From contig NMRB01003081.1 in the NCBI GenBank assembly GCA_002633025.1, positions 1 to 64,000 of the forward strand: DNA of 64,000 nt, in the 5' to 3' direction. A program made the position numbers and the translations under genes. Every line of letters begins with the position of its first letter. The first letter of the stretch is position 1. Shown piece after piece: positions 32,017 to 44,116 of this stretch. Under the pieces are notes generated by a model that ran no database searches, was not told the DNA's origin, and saw nothing but the letters and a program-made list of their open reading frames with translations. This stretch comes from Notospermus geniculatus (Eukaryota; Nemertea; Pilidiophora; Heteronemertea; Lineidae).

Positions 32017-34600
32017 TTATATGATAACAAGAGAGGCCATCCTCCAAAATTTCAGCAAATTTTCAACCCGAACCGGGGTCTTCTTCAGGCAGGCACTTTC
32101 TTGCACTAGACTACAGAAAAGACTCAAAAAGTCTTTTCTGTAGTCTCTGTAGTCTTTGCTTCTGTAGTCTTTGCTTTTTGCTACAATCATCCACCCGTCA
32201 TGTGACTTCACAATACGATTACTCTGCACTATCTGACAAGCACTACTAATTTTTTTCATTTCAGTAGATACACATTGTACATTTGCAGTTCTCTTACCAG
32301 TCCACTTCAACTGAGAATACTTACTCTCAGTGCCTTCAGGACACATAAACTTGTTAATTGCTAAATTCACAATAGTTGCCATTGATTTATTAGTATGACC
32401 ACCCAGAACTGATTCATCAATATCACGAAACTTTCGTTCTGTCATTTTGTCAGTAAGAAGCAAAGGATTTCTCCTCTCTGATTTATTTGTTCCATACACA
32501 TAACTTCTGCAGTGAACGTGCTAATCCAATTTTGACAGAACCACTGTGATGAAAGATATGAGACAAATTTTTCCTTATTTTCAACTGGTAACATTTCTGT
32601 TGGTATTATTTCATTCACAAAATTCAGAAAACAGGAAATCATGTGGCTTCTACTTTGGGGATTCCAACTACGTATAATGCACTTAAATGCAGTCTCCAGA
32701 GGTCTGAGGAACAGTTTAAGCTGATTTCCTCCTTCAGATATATGTTTCCGATAAGCCTGTAAGCCATGAAAATTACAAAGAGTGGTATCGAGACCAAGTT
32801 CAACAGCAGCACTACGAATAGATGTACTCTTGTCATGCTGTAATTTGGGCGTAATAGGATTTTTGCGAGCGCAAGGTCGCAAGAAAAAAAACCCACTATC
32901 GTCATTTAGGATGTACATTTGTTGTTCATGAGCGCAGTCTTGATCATCACAAGGTACATTCGCCAAAGCAAACTGAATTGTTTTGCAGTGAGAAACCTTG
33001 TTTTCTTTATTACAATAATGCCAAGAACTGCTCCTCTTCCACAATTTGTTCCATCAGCAAAAGTAAGTAAACCAGTACTAAACCTTACAGACATAAAATC
33101 ATGCTTAGTGTCATAACCAAGCAGATATCTGCCAAAATATTTCATGCCAGTACATAAGTTTTCATTTGATAGTAAAATCATGTAATCATGTTCCTTATCA
33201 TCATCACCACGATGAAAAAGCAACACATTCTCCAGATTTGACTCGAGAATTTTTTCTGTGTTACGCCAGTCAGAACTTATTGGATGTTCATCACTTTTTT
33301 TAATTGAATTCTGATGCATTTTTGTCAACAGTTTTAACCCTATGTTCGTATTGCTTCTGGGTATGATGTACTTTATCAGAGGCATTAACGTGTAATAAAG
33401 ACCCTCTATTTTCACTGAGAAACATTTGCCTCGGTGTGGTTTTGTGGGTGATTCGCTGGTAGTCCCATCTGTCTCTGGTTGACAAGTTTGGTCGTTTGAT
33501 AATCTGAGTAGGTTCTGTAGGATGGCTCAGTTCATTGTTACTGTGAGCAAAAACCTTCCACACATCCAGTTTGGTACTGTAAATCACTAACTTTAATTTC
33601 CAACTGCATTTCAAATGAGGATAATATGAAACAGTTTGCTTGTTTCTAAGAGCAGCCTTTTGACGCAGGATGGCAGGCCTGTGGTAGTTTTCTGTGATAA
33701 CTATACATGGGGAATCAATAATATGACAGTGTTCACATCCATCAGGCTTGGAACCTGTAAGGTTTTCCTTACATGATGGGAAAACACCACCAGATTTTCC
33801 TACATCCATTTCAGAAAGAAGGCTACCACAAGTTGATTTACAAACAGAAGATTTTGAGGCACAAGATATTGTCATAGTTACAACAGGAAACTTTTCCAGT
33901 GGGGGTGGGTTCAACATCATCATTATACTCATAAAATTCATCAAATCTGTGGGTCTTTCCCCACTTCTGGTTGTCAGTAACGGAAACCTTAAGAGTTGCT
34001 TCTCTGTCATGATATACAGGTCGAACAAAATCACCATGCAACTTCACATGCTTTAAAATGTCAAAATTGAAATCATCAAAGTACCATTTGGTTTTTAGAC
34101 CCACAGGTAAGTCAAAAACCTCATGCCACTCATCAGGTTTTGGAGATATTTTCTCCGAAGCCTGGCATAATGCTTCATTACTTTTCAAATAATCTTGAAT
34201 CTTTTTTTGTGCTACAGGATCATTTTGTTTAAGTTCATCACAATCAAACTGCTTATATAGAGTGGAACCACCTTTCAAATAACAAAACAATATAAGATGA
34301 TTGGGCTTGAAAAACTGGATTGATGGAGGCTTTTCAAACAGATCATTTATACAGGTGACTTCAGAAGAATCTGTCTTTTCACTGTCCTCACTGATACGAC
34401 ATGATTCAAGCCAAGATAAACATTCTGAGGAGTTCAAGAATAAATTTATTTTCCTAACAGTTTCCTGGTAAACTCGTGGCTCATCATCTGCACTTATGTC
34501 GAAGTCTTTTGTCTTAAGCTTGTGTGAACCTTTCACAGTGCACCGGAGTTGAAGAAAAGCAGCATTTTTAGTCTTCCTGACTTTCTTTACAACTTTTGGA
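32017..34600 (-). pseudogene. MULE (Mutator-like) transposase, decayed
   Basis: Overlapping minus-strand frames form one protein with at least three frame breaks (near 33870, 33000 and 32490). In order: an acidic N-terminal part; a Cys/His segment with GCEHCHIID and HLKCSWKLKL; SVRFSTGLLTFADGTN, the usual site of the first catalytic Asp; LQHDKSTSIRSAAVELGLD, second Asp; TLCNFHGLQAYRKHI, the conserved C.FH.. motif; a Trp-rich stretch; and GTNKSERRNPL, equivalent to the TNNxxE box holding the catalytic Glu. The order and spacing match MULE DDE transposases known from other eukaryotes. No terminal repeats were identified. Confidence 0.65.
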
Positions 34601-34926
34601 TTGACCTGCAGTAAGGCAAGAATATTTTCAGTAGCATTTAATAAGTACTTTGGAGCTCTTCCTGACTTTGCAGAAGAGTGTTCTCAGCTGACTGAATGAG
34701 ACTCTTCATTGTTTCTCATATCATCTTGAGGTTATTGCACAAGCCAGTGGGAGTGACAGATTTCATTATCATGCAGTTGTGCTTCGAGTGAGCGAGGCTG
34801 CTAGAATGGACATTGAAATTGGGTGTTATGTAAGAAATTCAATTACACTTTTAATTCACTTTATTATTTGTATCTCCTTTGTGTGAACCCTCGCATAACA
34901 TAAAACTGTTTGGGTTCGGAGATTGT

Positions 34927-35022
34927 TTGAAGATGGGGATTTGGCTGGCTGGCGATAAGTGCTTAGTGCTGGCGATTGGTGCCTCATGCGAGGGTCTGTG
35001 GGTTAGGATCTGGTAGAAGGAC
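34927..35022 (+). repeat. Diverged copy of the SINE-like arm seen at 6028-6112
   Basis: AAGATGGGGATTTGGC and GTGCTGGCGATTGGTGCCT followed by GTGGGTTAGGATCTGG parallel the right SINE arm, with a weakened A-box region and a degenerate B box. Confidence 0.5.
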
Positions 35023-35728
35023 GCGATGACTTTCACCTTGGAAACCCGCCTTCTATTTCATAACTTCTTTAATTCACTTTAACAATATTATGGTTATGTC
35101 TTGCGGAAGACTAATCAGGATCCAGGGGAAAAACGACCTGGGCTTTGTTGGTTTGGCCTGGACATTTTGAATGCAACATCCTTTAGAGTGTGCCAGCCAT
35201 GTTGGACATGCATGTATTATTGCACTTTTTCATATCTGTGTCTGACTAGTTGCGGTTGCACTGAAAGGGTTAATCTGGTTTTTTGCAAAAATTCCGTTGC
35301 TTTGGTCTTGCAGTGTCCGTCACTTCTTCATTATAAATAAAGAAGATATTTCTTTCAATGGTTGTTTTTGTATTGATTTATTTCATTTCTAACAAACTAG
35401 GCCTAGGGCCTAGGTCTAGATTGTTGGTTCAGAAAAGGAACATAAAGATTTCCGGGTTTTACAGTATTCCATGCATTAGCCTAGGGCCGATTTTTGAAAT
35501 AATGCGTTGCATCATAATGCCAGCATGCCAAAGACACATTCATGACATTGAATATTATCTTTGAATTCAAAGATCGGGCGCAAATTTTGATATAAAAGAG
35601 GCTGGCTGGCATCAGAATGCATCAGAAGTCCAATATGTAAACAAAGAACACGTGTCTTTCGTCTAAAAATAGATCTGGTTACCCTCCCACTTGAGACGGA
35701 ACAGCCATATAGTGACGTCACGGAGTAC
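35023..35728. other. Non-coding; nothing recognised
   Basis: Contains AATAAA-like words at about 35335 and a AGGCCTAGGGCCTAGG cluster at about 35400. No gene supported. Confidence 0.3.
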
Positions 35729-37382
35729 CTAAGCAGATATTAAATTCCGGTTTTGCTCGTTTCCACTAGCTTGTGAACTCAGATTGTTCTGAAACGTTTT
35801 CTCGAATACGCTGCCCAATCTAGTTTTAAGGTGCTCAGCTTCCGAAAACCCTTCCTCCATCTCTTCACACAGTTTATAAAAGTCAGTGAGCGATCCTACC
35901 ATGTTCGTATGACACTGACAGTTGCGACATAGGTCTGTGGCATCTTTGAGGTTGCAAGATGAGGGAGGAACCAAACTTTTCTCGCTCTGATCACATGTCA
36001 CAACTTCCAGAACTGCAACCTCTTTTCTTCCAGGGCAAGTCGTAAATACTGAGTAGCATCATAGTCGTAAATGCCTAAATGTGATTCTTTAATGAATTCT
36101 CCTTGATCTGACAAAACATTGCACTGATTTTTGCTCAATTCAAATGCGACAAAATACTTGCCAGTGCGGTTCATTACCACCTGTTTTTCGGCTTTTTAAC
36201 CAAAACATCTTCCACCAAGTGCGGGTCAGCTGCACTTTATGCTATTTCGAAGTTGGTACGCCTTGGTGCAACCAACATCTCTTCAAATATTGGGCATTCA
36301 AAATGTACTCTCCTCATGAAGAAAATGTGTCGGCAGGGAAGTCAGATCTTTGAGTAGAATGAACAAGAACATTTCTTCACTTCTTTATCAATAATGTAGG
36401 TCACATCAACCATTTTAACAGAATGTCCTGAGGTTTTGCCTTCAAGTCGTACCAGTTCAGTATCTGTCATTTTAGAGGTACATGGTAACACCTCTCGGTC
36501 AAAACATTAAAGGTTTCAACATGAAGAGGGTCGTCACATGGGATATTCTCTTCAAAGCACACAGGACACAATGCCTTCAGTTCGTTTCCTTCAAGTTCAC
36601 CATCAACATCTGGGTTGATCCAAGAACGCTTCACTTTATCTGCGACAATGAGCTTCTGGATACTGTCCCTGATTGTGAGATGTTGGTAGAATCCTGCGAT
36701 TTTCTGCAACTAGCCTGTCTCAAGAAGTAGTACTTCGTGTATTTGGGTACCATGTTCCTTACGGAGAAAGCTGTTGACATGGCATCAATGAGATTGTTTA
36801 TTTTGTTGATTTCCCTGTCTTTCTTAGGCACCTTCGAAGAAGATCCGACGTCCTTAACTACAACTACCTCCGGGATCATCATTGTCGTTAGCATGGTTAG
36901 CATGCTTATGAGCTCGAGGGATTTTTTATTTGTACATGTATTTGCCCTTTTCCCCCCTTTTCTTTTTGTTTCGTTGTCTGTGCTTGCTTCTTATCAGATG
37001 GAGGCTCTTTCCTTGTTTGCTTCTTTGGGATTCCACTAACACACATTGTCTGTCCCTTCGGCCTACCCCAGACCATGGGCTTTTCCACAAAATGAAGGTA
37101 GTCAATCAACGACCTGAAAGTGTCCAAAGAAACACTGACAGGTCCACTGTCGAGGCCTTCTAACAGTGGTTCTGTCCCAGCCACAGAGGTACCATCCTTC
37201 CCTTCAGACAAATGTGGCAGTTGACTGTCGTGTTCGGTGATCTCAGTCAGAGTAGTCACACAACAATGTGCACTATCAGGATTGGTTGCATGGATTTCAT
37301 TGGCCATATTCCCAACCTCTACACCAGCTCTTGGCAGACATGTCGCTGATGTTGTTGATGTCACATTTCTCCTCAGGATCAT
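35729..37382 (-). pseudogene. Multi-copy unrecognised gene, disrupted (includes repeat copy 2)
   Basis: Reading down the minus strand: frame 37382-36906 has an acidic region, FRSLIDYLHFVEKPMVWGRP and a Lys-rich tail. Then KINNLIDAMSTAFSVRNMV, a frameshift, KIAGFYQHLTIRDSIQ, LKALCPVCFEENIPCDD and FNVLTERCYHVPLK. Then TGKYFVAFELSKNQCNVL, and finally CRNCQCHTNMVGSLTDFYKL. The 36020-36885 part is duplicated at 24541-25405. Cys pairs suggest a zinc-binding module. The same frameshift is present in both copies. No family recognised; probably a transposon-borne gene. Confidence 0.45.
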
Positions 37383-37545
37383 AATAACTTAGATCTGAGA
37401 ATTCTGTTACTATCCCGGGGGTCTCACAATCGTTGACCTCACTCCTGTTATCCCCTACAACTTCTTGTGGAAAACTTGAGTGGAACTGCTCCTTTGGCTC
37501 TCTCTTTGGCTCACATCACAGAACTCTTGGCATCTGAAGTTGAAG

Positions 37546-37733
37546 TTAAATGGTGACAGGTTCACCCTTCAGAACTAGCTCCTTAAATTTTCTAAAAGAC
37601 TGCATGTATTCATCGAAAGTATCCTGTCCATATTCTGACAGTGCTTGAGCCATTTCTTTTCCCAGATTAGAATTTTCTCTGTCTCTTAGTTTGAGAATAT
37701 TGCAGCGGACAGCCTGCCTTGCAACAAACAGTG
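37546..37733 (-). CDS. Candidate terminal exon, unrecognised
   Basis: A strong acceptor (TTTCTGCTTTCAG|CACTG) opens a frame, LFVARQAVRCNILKLRDREN and then MAQALSEYGQDTFDEYMQSF, ending TAA. Helical and charged. It could be the last exon of the gene whose earlier parts lie at 38302-38997. Confidence 0.4.
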
Positions 37734-38301
37734 CTGAAAGCAGAAATAAGTTACATTCATCACATATGATACATAACATCAGTCGACTTTAGTCTTATCG
37801 TAAAAAATAGAATGTGCCCAATTTGATCCATTCATCTGAGTAGAACAAACGACTGATGACTGGTTTTGTGGTGGACATGGTCTTGTTGGTGATGCGTTGT
37901 TCAAATGATTTAACCAGCAATCTTTCTGTTACCCACTCCCCCGCAGGGGTCTAAATTAGCGGTAGTCCGAGTGCCCGAGACTACCAGAAATTGCGTCGGA
38001 CAACCAAAGTGCGCCAGGTCGGTAGTCCGTCGGGCTACCATGAAAGTCCGTCAATACTAAAACTGAAACAGGCAGGAACCAAAATGTAGCAGGACTACCA
38101 AAGGCGGAAAGAGTGGTTGTCCTGCGGACTACCATGCAAAATTCCTTAAGTTAGACCCCTACCCCGTCTATTGAAGAGAATGCCCCCGCTCCCCCTTTTC
38201 GTCTATTAAAGATAATGATTACAGTCAGTGCAACTTCTGCCACTTCACGCCAATCTCCACTACAAGGCCGATTTGCAAGCCTCCTTTTTTAGCAACGAGA
38301 T
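37734..38301. other. Non-coding; nothing recognised
   Basis: CCGTCGGGCTACC, GTAGTCCG and GGACTACC words between 37960 and 38150 form short inverted and direct repeats, suggesting a small element. Confidence 0.35.
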
Positions 38302-38997
38302 TTAGTGATATAAATGCAGCTGCAGCATTTGGATGTCATCAGTGAATGGCAAGACTCGTGGTCTGTCATGTCTGTTGAGCTTTGCAGTGCTCAGAGTTTT
38401 CAATGCAGCTGTTGACACCTCATTTCCCCATTTAATTTTACAGAAGTCAAGGAAGGCTTCAGCCCGTTCCTTCAACATACTATCTGAAGCAGTCAGGGCA
38501 GATGCTTCCACAATCAGAGCGCACATTTTACGTGCACGGCCAAGTTTTAAAGCCAAGGATGGGACACGATGTCTGTTGTTCGTCAGATCATACCCACAAA
38601 CATCCCGCACACCCTGCAAGACGCTTGCAGACTTTCCTGGATCAATGCAGTCCTCAAATGTTGTGACAGAATCATTCACTCATCCAACATCTTAGTGGCG
38701 CCAATGTGTCATCAGGCAGATTCTGAAACTACATATTCAACTCTCTTATATTCAACAAAAAAATCTTCTATAGACCGTATTGCACGGTTCAGCCGAAAAA
38801 CGGGGTTTCGCTGCCGGACTAGTAGCGTGTAAACGTCTCCCTGTATCTGGAATATCAACAATTGTCAGGTTTATAGTATTTTCTGTATCACCTTCTTCAT
38901 TCTCGTCATCTTCCTCTTCCAACAGCATAAACTGGCTGCTCAGACACTGGGTGGAAAATGCTTCAGACTTCTGTATGATCAGAGCCTTGCAACTCAA
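38302..38997 (-). pseudogene. Exons of a widespread uncharacterised (tyrosine-recombinase-associated) family
   Basis: Frame 38679-38302 encodes FEDCIDPGKSASVLQGV, CGYD, then RVPSLALKLGRARKMCALIV and WGNEVSTAALKTL, ending PFTDDIQMLQLHL. This is the PSLALKLGxxL...WxxxVSxxAL...PFTEDVxxLxxHL layout recalled for the N-terminal region of recombinase-like proteins in fish and marine invertebrates. Frame 38997-38752, just upstream on the same strand, is acidic and could be the preceding exon. The catalytic domain expected next is absent before 37800. Confidence 0.5.
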
Positions 38998-38999
38998 AG

Positions 39000-40302
39000 A
39001 GACCTTTGTACAAAAAGTTGCAATGGAGTGTCTTTCTCTGTTCGCAATCTATGATTTTTCACTGCCGCCTGAAAATGTCCAGGGAGTGTGAAATCCTGGG
39101 GAGATGGACGTATTGCAGAGCAAATATTTGATCTTCATTATTTGGATCGAGAATGTTGTCTCTTTCAAATTACATGAACAGGTCATAAAACACATACTGT
39201 TCCTCACACCTACCCAAAGCCTTTCAATTCTAACATTGTGCACACTTCGACCACGGATAACACAGCCCCTACCAGTACCACGTTCCCTTTCCATTTTTGC
39301 AGCAACCAAAGAATTTTCTCCACTATTGTCAATTCGAATCCTTGAAGTTGTTAAGTGTTAAGTACAAGTTCTGGACATCGCGATTAGTAGTCACGCCGGT
39401 TTCTAGGGAGAACTACTTTCTCCGCCCAGTGCTGACCTACTCTGTCAGCACTGGGGTGTGGTAAGTCTCCAATGTGCACTTATTTGGTTATTATTACTGG
39501 ACTGGTCTCTACCCCGGTGGAATGTGTGGGGTCTGTATGTAATATATATGTTGAATTATCCTTGCCTGTACTGTGGAAGTGTGTTGCGTATTTTTGGAGT
39601 TATTCGGCTGCGTGACTGCATAGGGGTGCGTGCATTTCTATGTACATCTACTTCCGGGTATGCAAGATCCATCGCATCCACACCCTTATGTTGAAATCCT
39701 CTGTTGGATTCCTACTCTGCCAGGCTCTTGCTTGTATAAGCAACTGGTCTTCCGTCTTCTGTAAGAGCAGCACCCCAGTCCTCTTTTGCTGACATCTGTT
39801 TGGAGGAGTCTCCTTCTTTGGGTTGAAGTACACATTGTGTCAGTTGACTTGATTGCCTCATTTTGTTGGATGAAAGCCTTTGTCATGCTTCAGCATCCAC
39901 TGGAAGAGCACGTCTTCCTTTGTCAAGCCACAGAGCGGTGCTGCTGAATCATGGTGTGAATCAACTCAGGTAATTTGCCATGCCAAGAATTCTTTTCAGG
40001 TGGTGGCATCTGCGTAATGGCTTCAACATTCGCGGGATCTGGCTCCAGGCTGCTTGCCGGGAGGTAGTTTCCGAAAAACTTTAGCCTCTCTAGTCTAATC
40101 TTACATTTATCGTAATTCAGTCCTGGCCCTTTCGTTTCCGTCTGCTCCATCATCTGTATGAGGGTAGCGGTTTATTTGAAAATGCAGTGCCCCATAGTTT
40201 AGAGTACAAGCATGGGATTTACATGTAGCAACTTCGTGAGGCAACCAAACCCAATAAGAAACCAAATTATAAAATGGCAGTTCTTTGATCATTTTGAAGT
40301 CA
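39000..40302. other. No confidently supported gene
   Basis: Short frames on both strands. 39923-40153 minus (GPGLNYDKCKIRLERLKFFG) resembles the reverse-transcriptase/RNase H junction of Gypsy-type polyproteins (K..F...V.FLG....G), a possible fragment only. Confidence 0.3.
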
Positions 40303-40735
40303 TCACTTTATTTGACGAATAATGACAGGATTTATGGATCTAATCCATGGATGTCTCCAACTATCAGCCAAGAAAACAGCCCTACTCCAACATTTTAACA
40401 ACGTGTCTGGTTCCAGAACGTGTTTAATATTACCAAGCCAAGTTGGAATCGCCGACATCGTTGCAAGAATCCTTGGTTCGTTTAGCAGTACACCTGTACT
40501 AGTCGATGCACACATGTTCCCATCCAACTCAAAAACAGGAGCACATTCTCCAGTTGGATCAGGAGGAAGATCACTTGGACCAGGGCCCAGGGGACCAGGA
40601 GCAGAAGGAATTTTCCACACATCGCCTAGAGCTAGTAGCACAAGCACTTGTCCACTTGTCATACATCCCAAACGGTCATCGTCATCTATTTCTGTGCCAT
40701 CGTCTAACAAACTAAGCGATAATATGTCAGCTACT
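40303..40735 (-). CDS. CIDE-N-like exon fragment
   Basis: After a possible acceptor (TTAACTGCCTGAAG) the minus-strand frame reads QVADILSLSLLDDGTEIDDD, then RLGCMTSGQVLVLLALGDVW. The LxDDGTExDDDxxxxxLxxxxxLxLL pattern is that of the CIDE-N (CAD) domain of DNA-fragmentation-factor/CIDE proteins, which dimerise through this module. Here it is followed by a Pro/Gly-rich linker and a Trp-rich tail with no CAD nuclease motif. Stand-alone CIDE-N-like modules occur in many invertebrate multidomain and transposon-linked genes. Could also be chance similarity. Confidence 0.4.
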
Positions 40736-41249
40736 TGAGCTTCAGGCAGTTAACACAAAATATAAAGGTGCCGTTCTACTCTGCCGCGAATATAGAACGT
40801 TAAACAAACATGCAGTTCGCGTCCCCTCTTTGGCGTTGTGTTCTGAACAACAGCCTTGTACGCCATTTGTGAACATGAAAACAATCCTGACCTCTAAATT
40901 GCCGTCTGCAAATGTGTCCAGACCGCGAAAACAATACCGGTACTCACGTTTTTTTTGTGTTGTCGTTCTTTACAGTGTAAACACAGTTTGTTGTGTATCC
41001 CATTTCTCTGATGTTTGCGATAATACTCGCCGAGTCGCACATATACTCAGCATAGATTTCGACAAACCAAACATAGAAATCTGCACCTGCACCTCTTCCA
41101 TTGCTACAACCCTTCTTCTTTGGTCGCAGTTTTCTGTTGCTGAGGCAAATGCTGGTTCATTGGTTCATCATCCTTTTGATTGTCACGCATGTATTTTAAG
41201 AGGTGGGCGAGTCGAACATGCCTGTAGGCACTAAGTAAGTTCACAATCT

Positions 41250-41484
41250 TTAGACTTCGCGTGTGGGGACTCTGTGATTAATTTTTTGAGTAGTGTGTAG
41301 AGGCTTTTCCTTGATTTTGCTCTTTTGGATAGTGTTACTTTTAGAGGCACCGACTCGTTGAACAAGTTCTTTTGGTCCTTCGATCTCCATTGCCTTTGGT
41401 TGTGAATCGGATTTGAAACCAAAACCTCTTACATTTTCGTCGAGGGCAGCCTCAAGTTCCGCCAGGAGGTCGGAACGTCCTACG
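41250..41484 (-). CDS. Candidate exon, unrecognised
   Basis: An acceptor-like CTTTCTTACCCTGAG opens a frame containing RSDLLAELEAALDENVRGF and a Lys-rich tail, KSKIKEKPLHTTQ. It ends in frame shortly before 41230. Located just downstream, on the same strand, of the 41642-41935 fragment, so possibly the same gene. Confidence 0.35.
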
Positions 41485-41641
41485 CATGCCAGTCTCAGGG
41501 TAAGAAAGTGCTGTACTTTTTGTGTACATTGTACGTGCAGCAAACCTTGTACATGTATACATGAACTGCTTTGACCATATACGATCCTGAGCAAGTGAGC
41601 TAACAAGGAAAAGTCACTGAGTTCACATTGGCTTCATCCAC

Positions 41642-41935
41642 TCAAAGTCTGGGATGGTCATAATGAAACTGAGCACCTTCTGGTGAGGTGTGTCCTTTCC
41701 TTTGCGTTTTGTGCCTGACGTGGAGCGTCGATCGGGGTTTAGTTCGATTATAGGACAGAATCCATGTATGGACAGCGCCCTTTTTGACAGTGATGCCCGT
41801 CATGCCTTCTTTTGTCTTGGATGACCGGTTGACTGTTTGTTCAATAGTCTGGTCTACGGGAACTTGGGAAAACCCATATCGTTGCTGACGCTGGACGACA
41901 AAGCCTCCATTACACATCATATTAGAACATAAAGC
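41642..41935 (-). CDS. Exon of a multicopy uncharacterised family (VDQTIEQTVNR motif)
   Basis: The frame contains NGGFVVQRQQRYGFSQVPVD, then QTIEQTVNRSSKTKEGMTG and AVHTWILSYNRT. The arrangement FVVxR...F..v..D...EQ..NR.sK..GG..Gi....gAv.rW....p matches a very large multicopy family I recall from molluscs, cnidarians and echinoderms, of unknown function and often found as single fragments. Frame 42141-41917 directly upstream (FPDLFVIFVDIFAMFLSQKG) could be a neighbouring piece. Confidence 0.45.
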   Translation of the reverse strand, partial: ALCSNMMCNGGFVVQRQQRYGFSQVPVDQTIEQTVNRSSKTKEGMTGITVKKGAVHTWILSYNRTKPRSTLHVRHKTQRKGHTSPEGAQFHYDHPRL

Positions 41936-42596
41936 ATTGCGGGTGTATCACCAGCTGAGGTGACCCACTTCCGTCTGATCATCGCTTGCGGAGCCTGGCA
42001 TCTGCCATAAATAGGTCTGGCTTGAGAAGTAGGCCACAATTTTGGGAAATTGGACTCACCTTTTTGGCTAAGAAACATAGCAAATATATCCACAAAGATC
42101 ACAAATAAATCGGGAAATACTGGTAAAGCCTTAGCTTTCACTCAGCAGTTCCAAAGACGACTGGAAAACACATGTTAGAGCCTGGCTGAGTCTGCCAGCC
42201 CGCCAAAATTCCATGGTAGCGAAAGAGAAGTTTGTAAGGCATTTATGGTTATGGTACGCAGTAAATAACAGTTCAGAGTTCGTGAGTTTATACACTCAAG
42301 AGTTCTCTAGTGTCTGTGTGTCTTCGCAGATGAGTGTTCTATTGTTGTAGAGTCCGTTGTCACGAGTCGAATTTCCTTCGAGGTCTTCTTACACAGTAGC
42401 TTTACGTTTTGTCCCCTCTTCAGAACTTGTGATGCTTCTCTCAATGCCACACAACAGACACGCCCCCAGCTGCTCACCATGAAACTTGCACCTAAGGAAG
42501 AAAAAATTTTCATATGCAATCACATTCATAACACTCAGATGTCCAAAGATTATTACCAGTTTACATTACAGTACCAGGAATCAATCCCTAAAAATG

Positions 42597-43060
42597 TTCC
42601 CTGGCATCCTCCCACAGCAGGGGTTTTTACCTCACTCCTCTTCATCCGCTCACACAAACCCCTGCTGAAATACAACGGCCATTGAATTTGATGTGGCTGT
42701 TCCGTACTCCAGTTGCACTCCCTGTATTTTAAGGATAACTGGAGAAGTACAAATTTCGTGGTTTTTCCCAGTTTGATTTTAAAGTTTTGTGCCTTACAAA
42801 TCACTTACATCTTTCCAAAATTGACTGAATTTTATCACAGAGGTTCTTCCTGTGTATAGGAAAGATTATTATTATTTTTGATTGTTATTATGAGTCATAG
42901 TTATTTAATATTGACACCCTGAAAATGCGGCATTCTGATTGGGCAATGGTTTTCTGACCGCCTCATCTTGCCTGGGAGGCCCAATTTCAGCAGGGCTTTG
43001 TGTGGAGTGTATGAAGAGGAACGAGACCAAAGCCCTGCTGTGGGAGGATGGTTCCCTGGG
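42597..43060. repeat. Inverted pair of ~75-bp hairpin-forming repeats
   Basis: 42605-42670 and the reverse complement of 42982-43050 align at roughly 80%. Each copy folds on itself: CAGCAGGGGTTT (42615-42626) with AAACCCCTGCTG (42656-42667), and CAGCAGGGCTTTG (42988-43000) with CAAAGCCCTGCTG (43028-43040). Loops are 27-29 nt. A G-C pair in one stem is C-G in the other. Confidence 0.75.
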
Positions 43061-44116
43061 TGCCACCTATAGTCATGTACCATTAATTGCGGACCATGTT
43101 TACATGGCGTCAGTGACGTCGCAATGCATCAGCATGTGTTGGATGCACTACGGCGTCACGTCACGTCGTCCGCAATTTTCGGTACACATCTATAGTCATA
43201 CCAACCAAAGGATGGGTTAAGTCACAAGACTGGAAATAACTTTTAAAGCCTTAGCATTTTTGCATTTTGGGGGTCTTCTTGTGTAGCATTTTTCAATTTT
43301 GTTCAGCAACTTTTGTGCACTCTTTGGAAATGAAGAAATAGGCCTAAATATCAAATCAAATGATGATTGTCAGGTCACTGGTGAAGTTTGTAGTGGTTCC
43401 CATCCAAGTAGACTCGAAACACATTGAGTGAATGTGTGAGCATAAGCTTCTGCCATCTTCAACCATCAAGGGTTAATAGGCCTACCGGGTATCATTTAGT
43501 CCCACCATGGAGGAATTATAATTCTCCAAGGTCCCACACTTAAAGGCGACGTGACTCTAAATAGATGAGTTTGCAGAAACTCTCCACTGTTACAGGCCTG
43601 GATCTACTACATCCAGACTCCCCACGAGTAGACAACATTGGATCAAAACTCTGTGAGACATCAAAAGGAAGCCGCGTGTTTATGACCCGTCAATCATTCT
43701 GAATTCCACGAACTGCAGCTACGATCGTCTGACTCATGGAACTTGCCTGTTTGATAAGACACCTGTAGGTCAACATACAGTGAATCACTACCAACTTGAG
43801 GTGAGATGGAAATCAGCAGACGTGCTGAACGAGAGATGCGCAGAAATCTGCTCAGTCTTACCGTTTTGAAACAAGCGTTGTCGGCAGCGGGTTTTTAGGG
43901 ACAACCACCCGATAGGCCTTACATGCAGGGATTATTCATTTGAGACTATCAGAGAACGTTTAGTTGTGTAATGAAAGGTTTGTTTGGCACATGGGAATAT
44001 AGGCCTACATTTGCCACATTTGTCAAATAAATACCCACGTGGCCTCCAGCCGCGCTGTTGATAAATGCTAGGCGCGCGTTCCACAGCTCGCTGCTTCGGC
44101 TATTTAGGCGAGCCAT
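43061..44116. other. Non-coding; nothing recognised
   Basis: Frequent AGGCCTA words, no coding evidence. Confidence 0.3.

Noticed and set aside
33748-34056. Plus-strand 102-aa frame
   Set aside because: Shadow of the minus-strand MULE coding sequence.
36737-37039. Plus-strand hydrophobic 100-aa frame
   Set aside because: Antisense shadow of the minus-strand repeat-borne gene with Lys-rich segment; hydrophobicity results from reading Lys codons in reverse complement.
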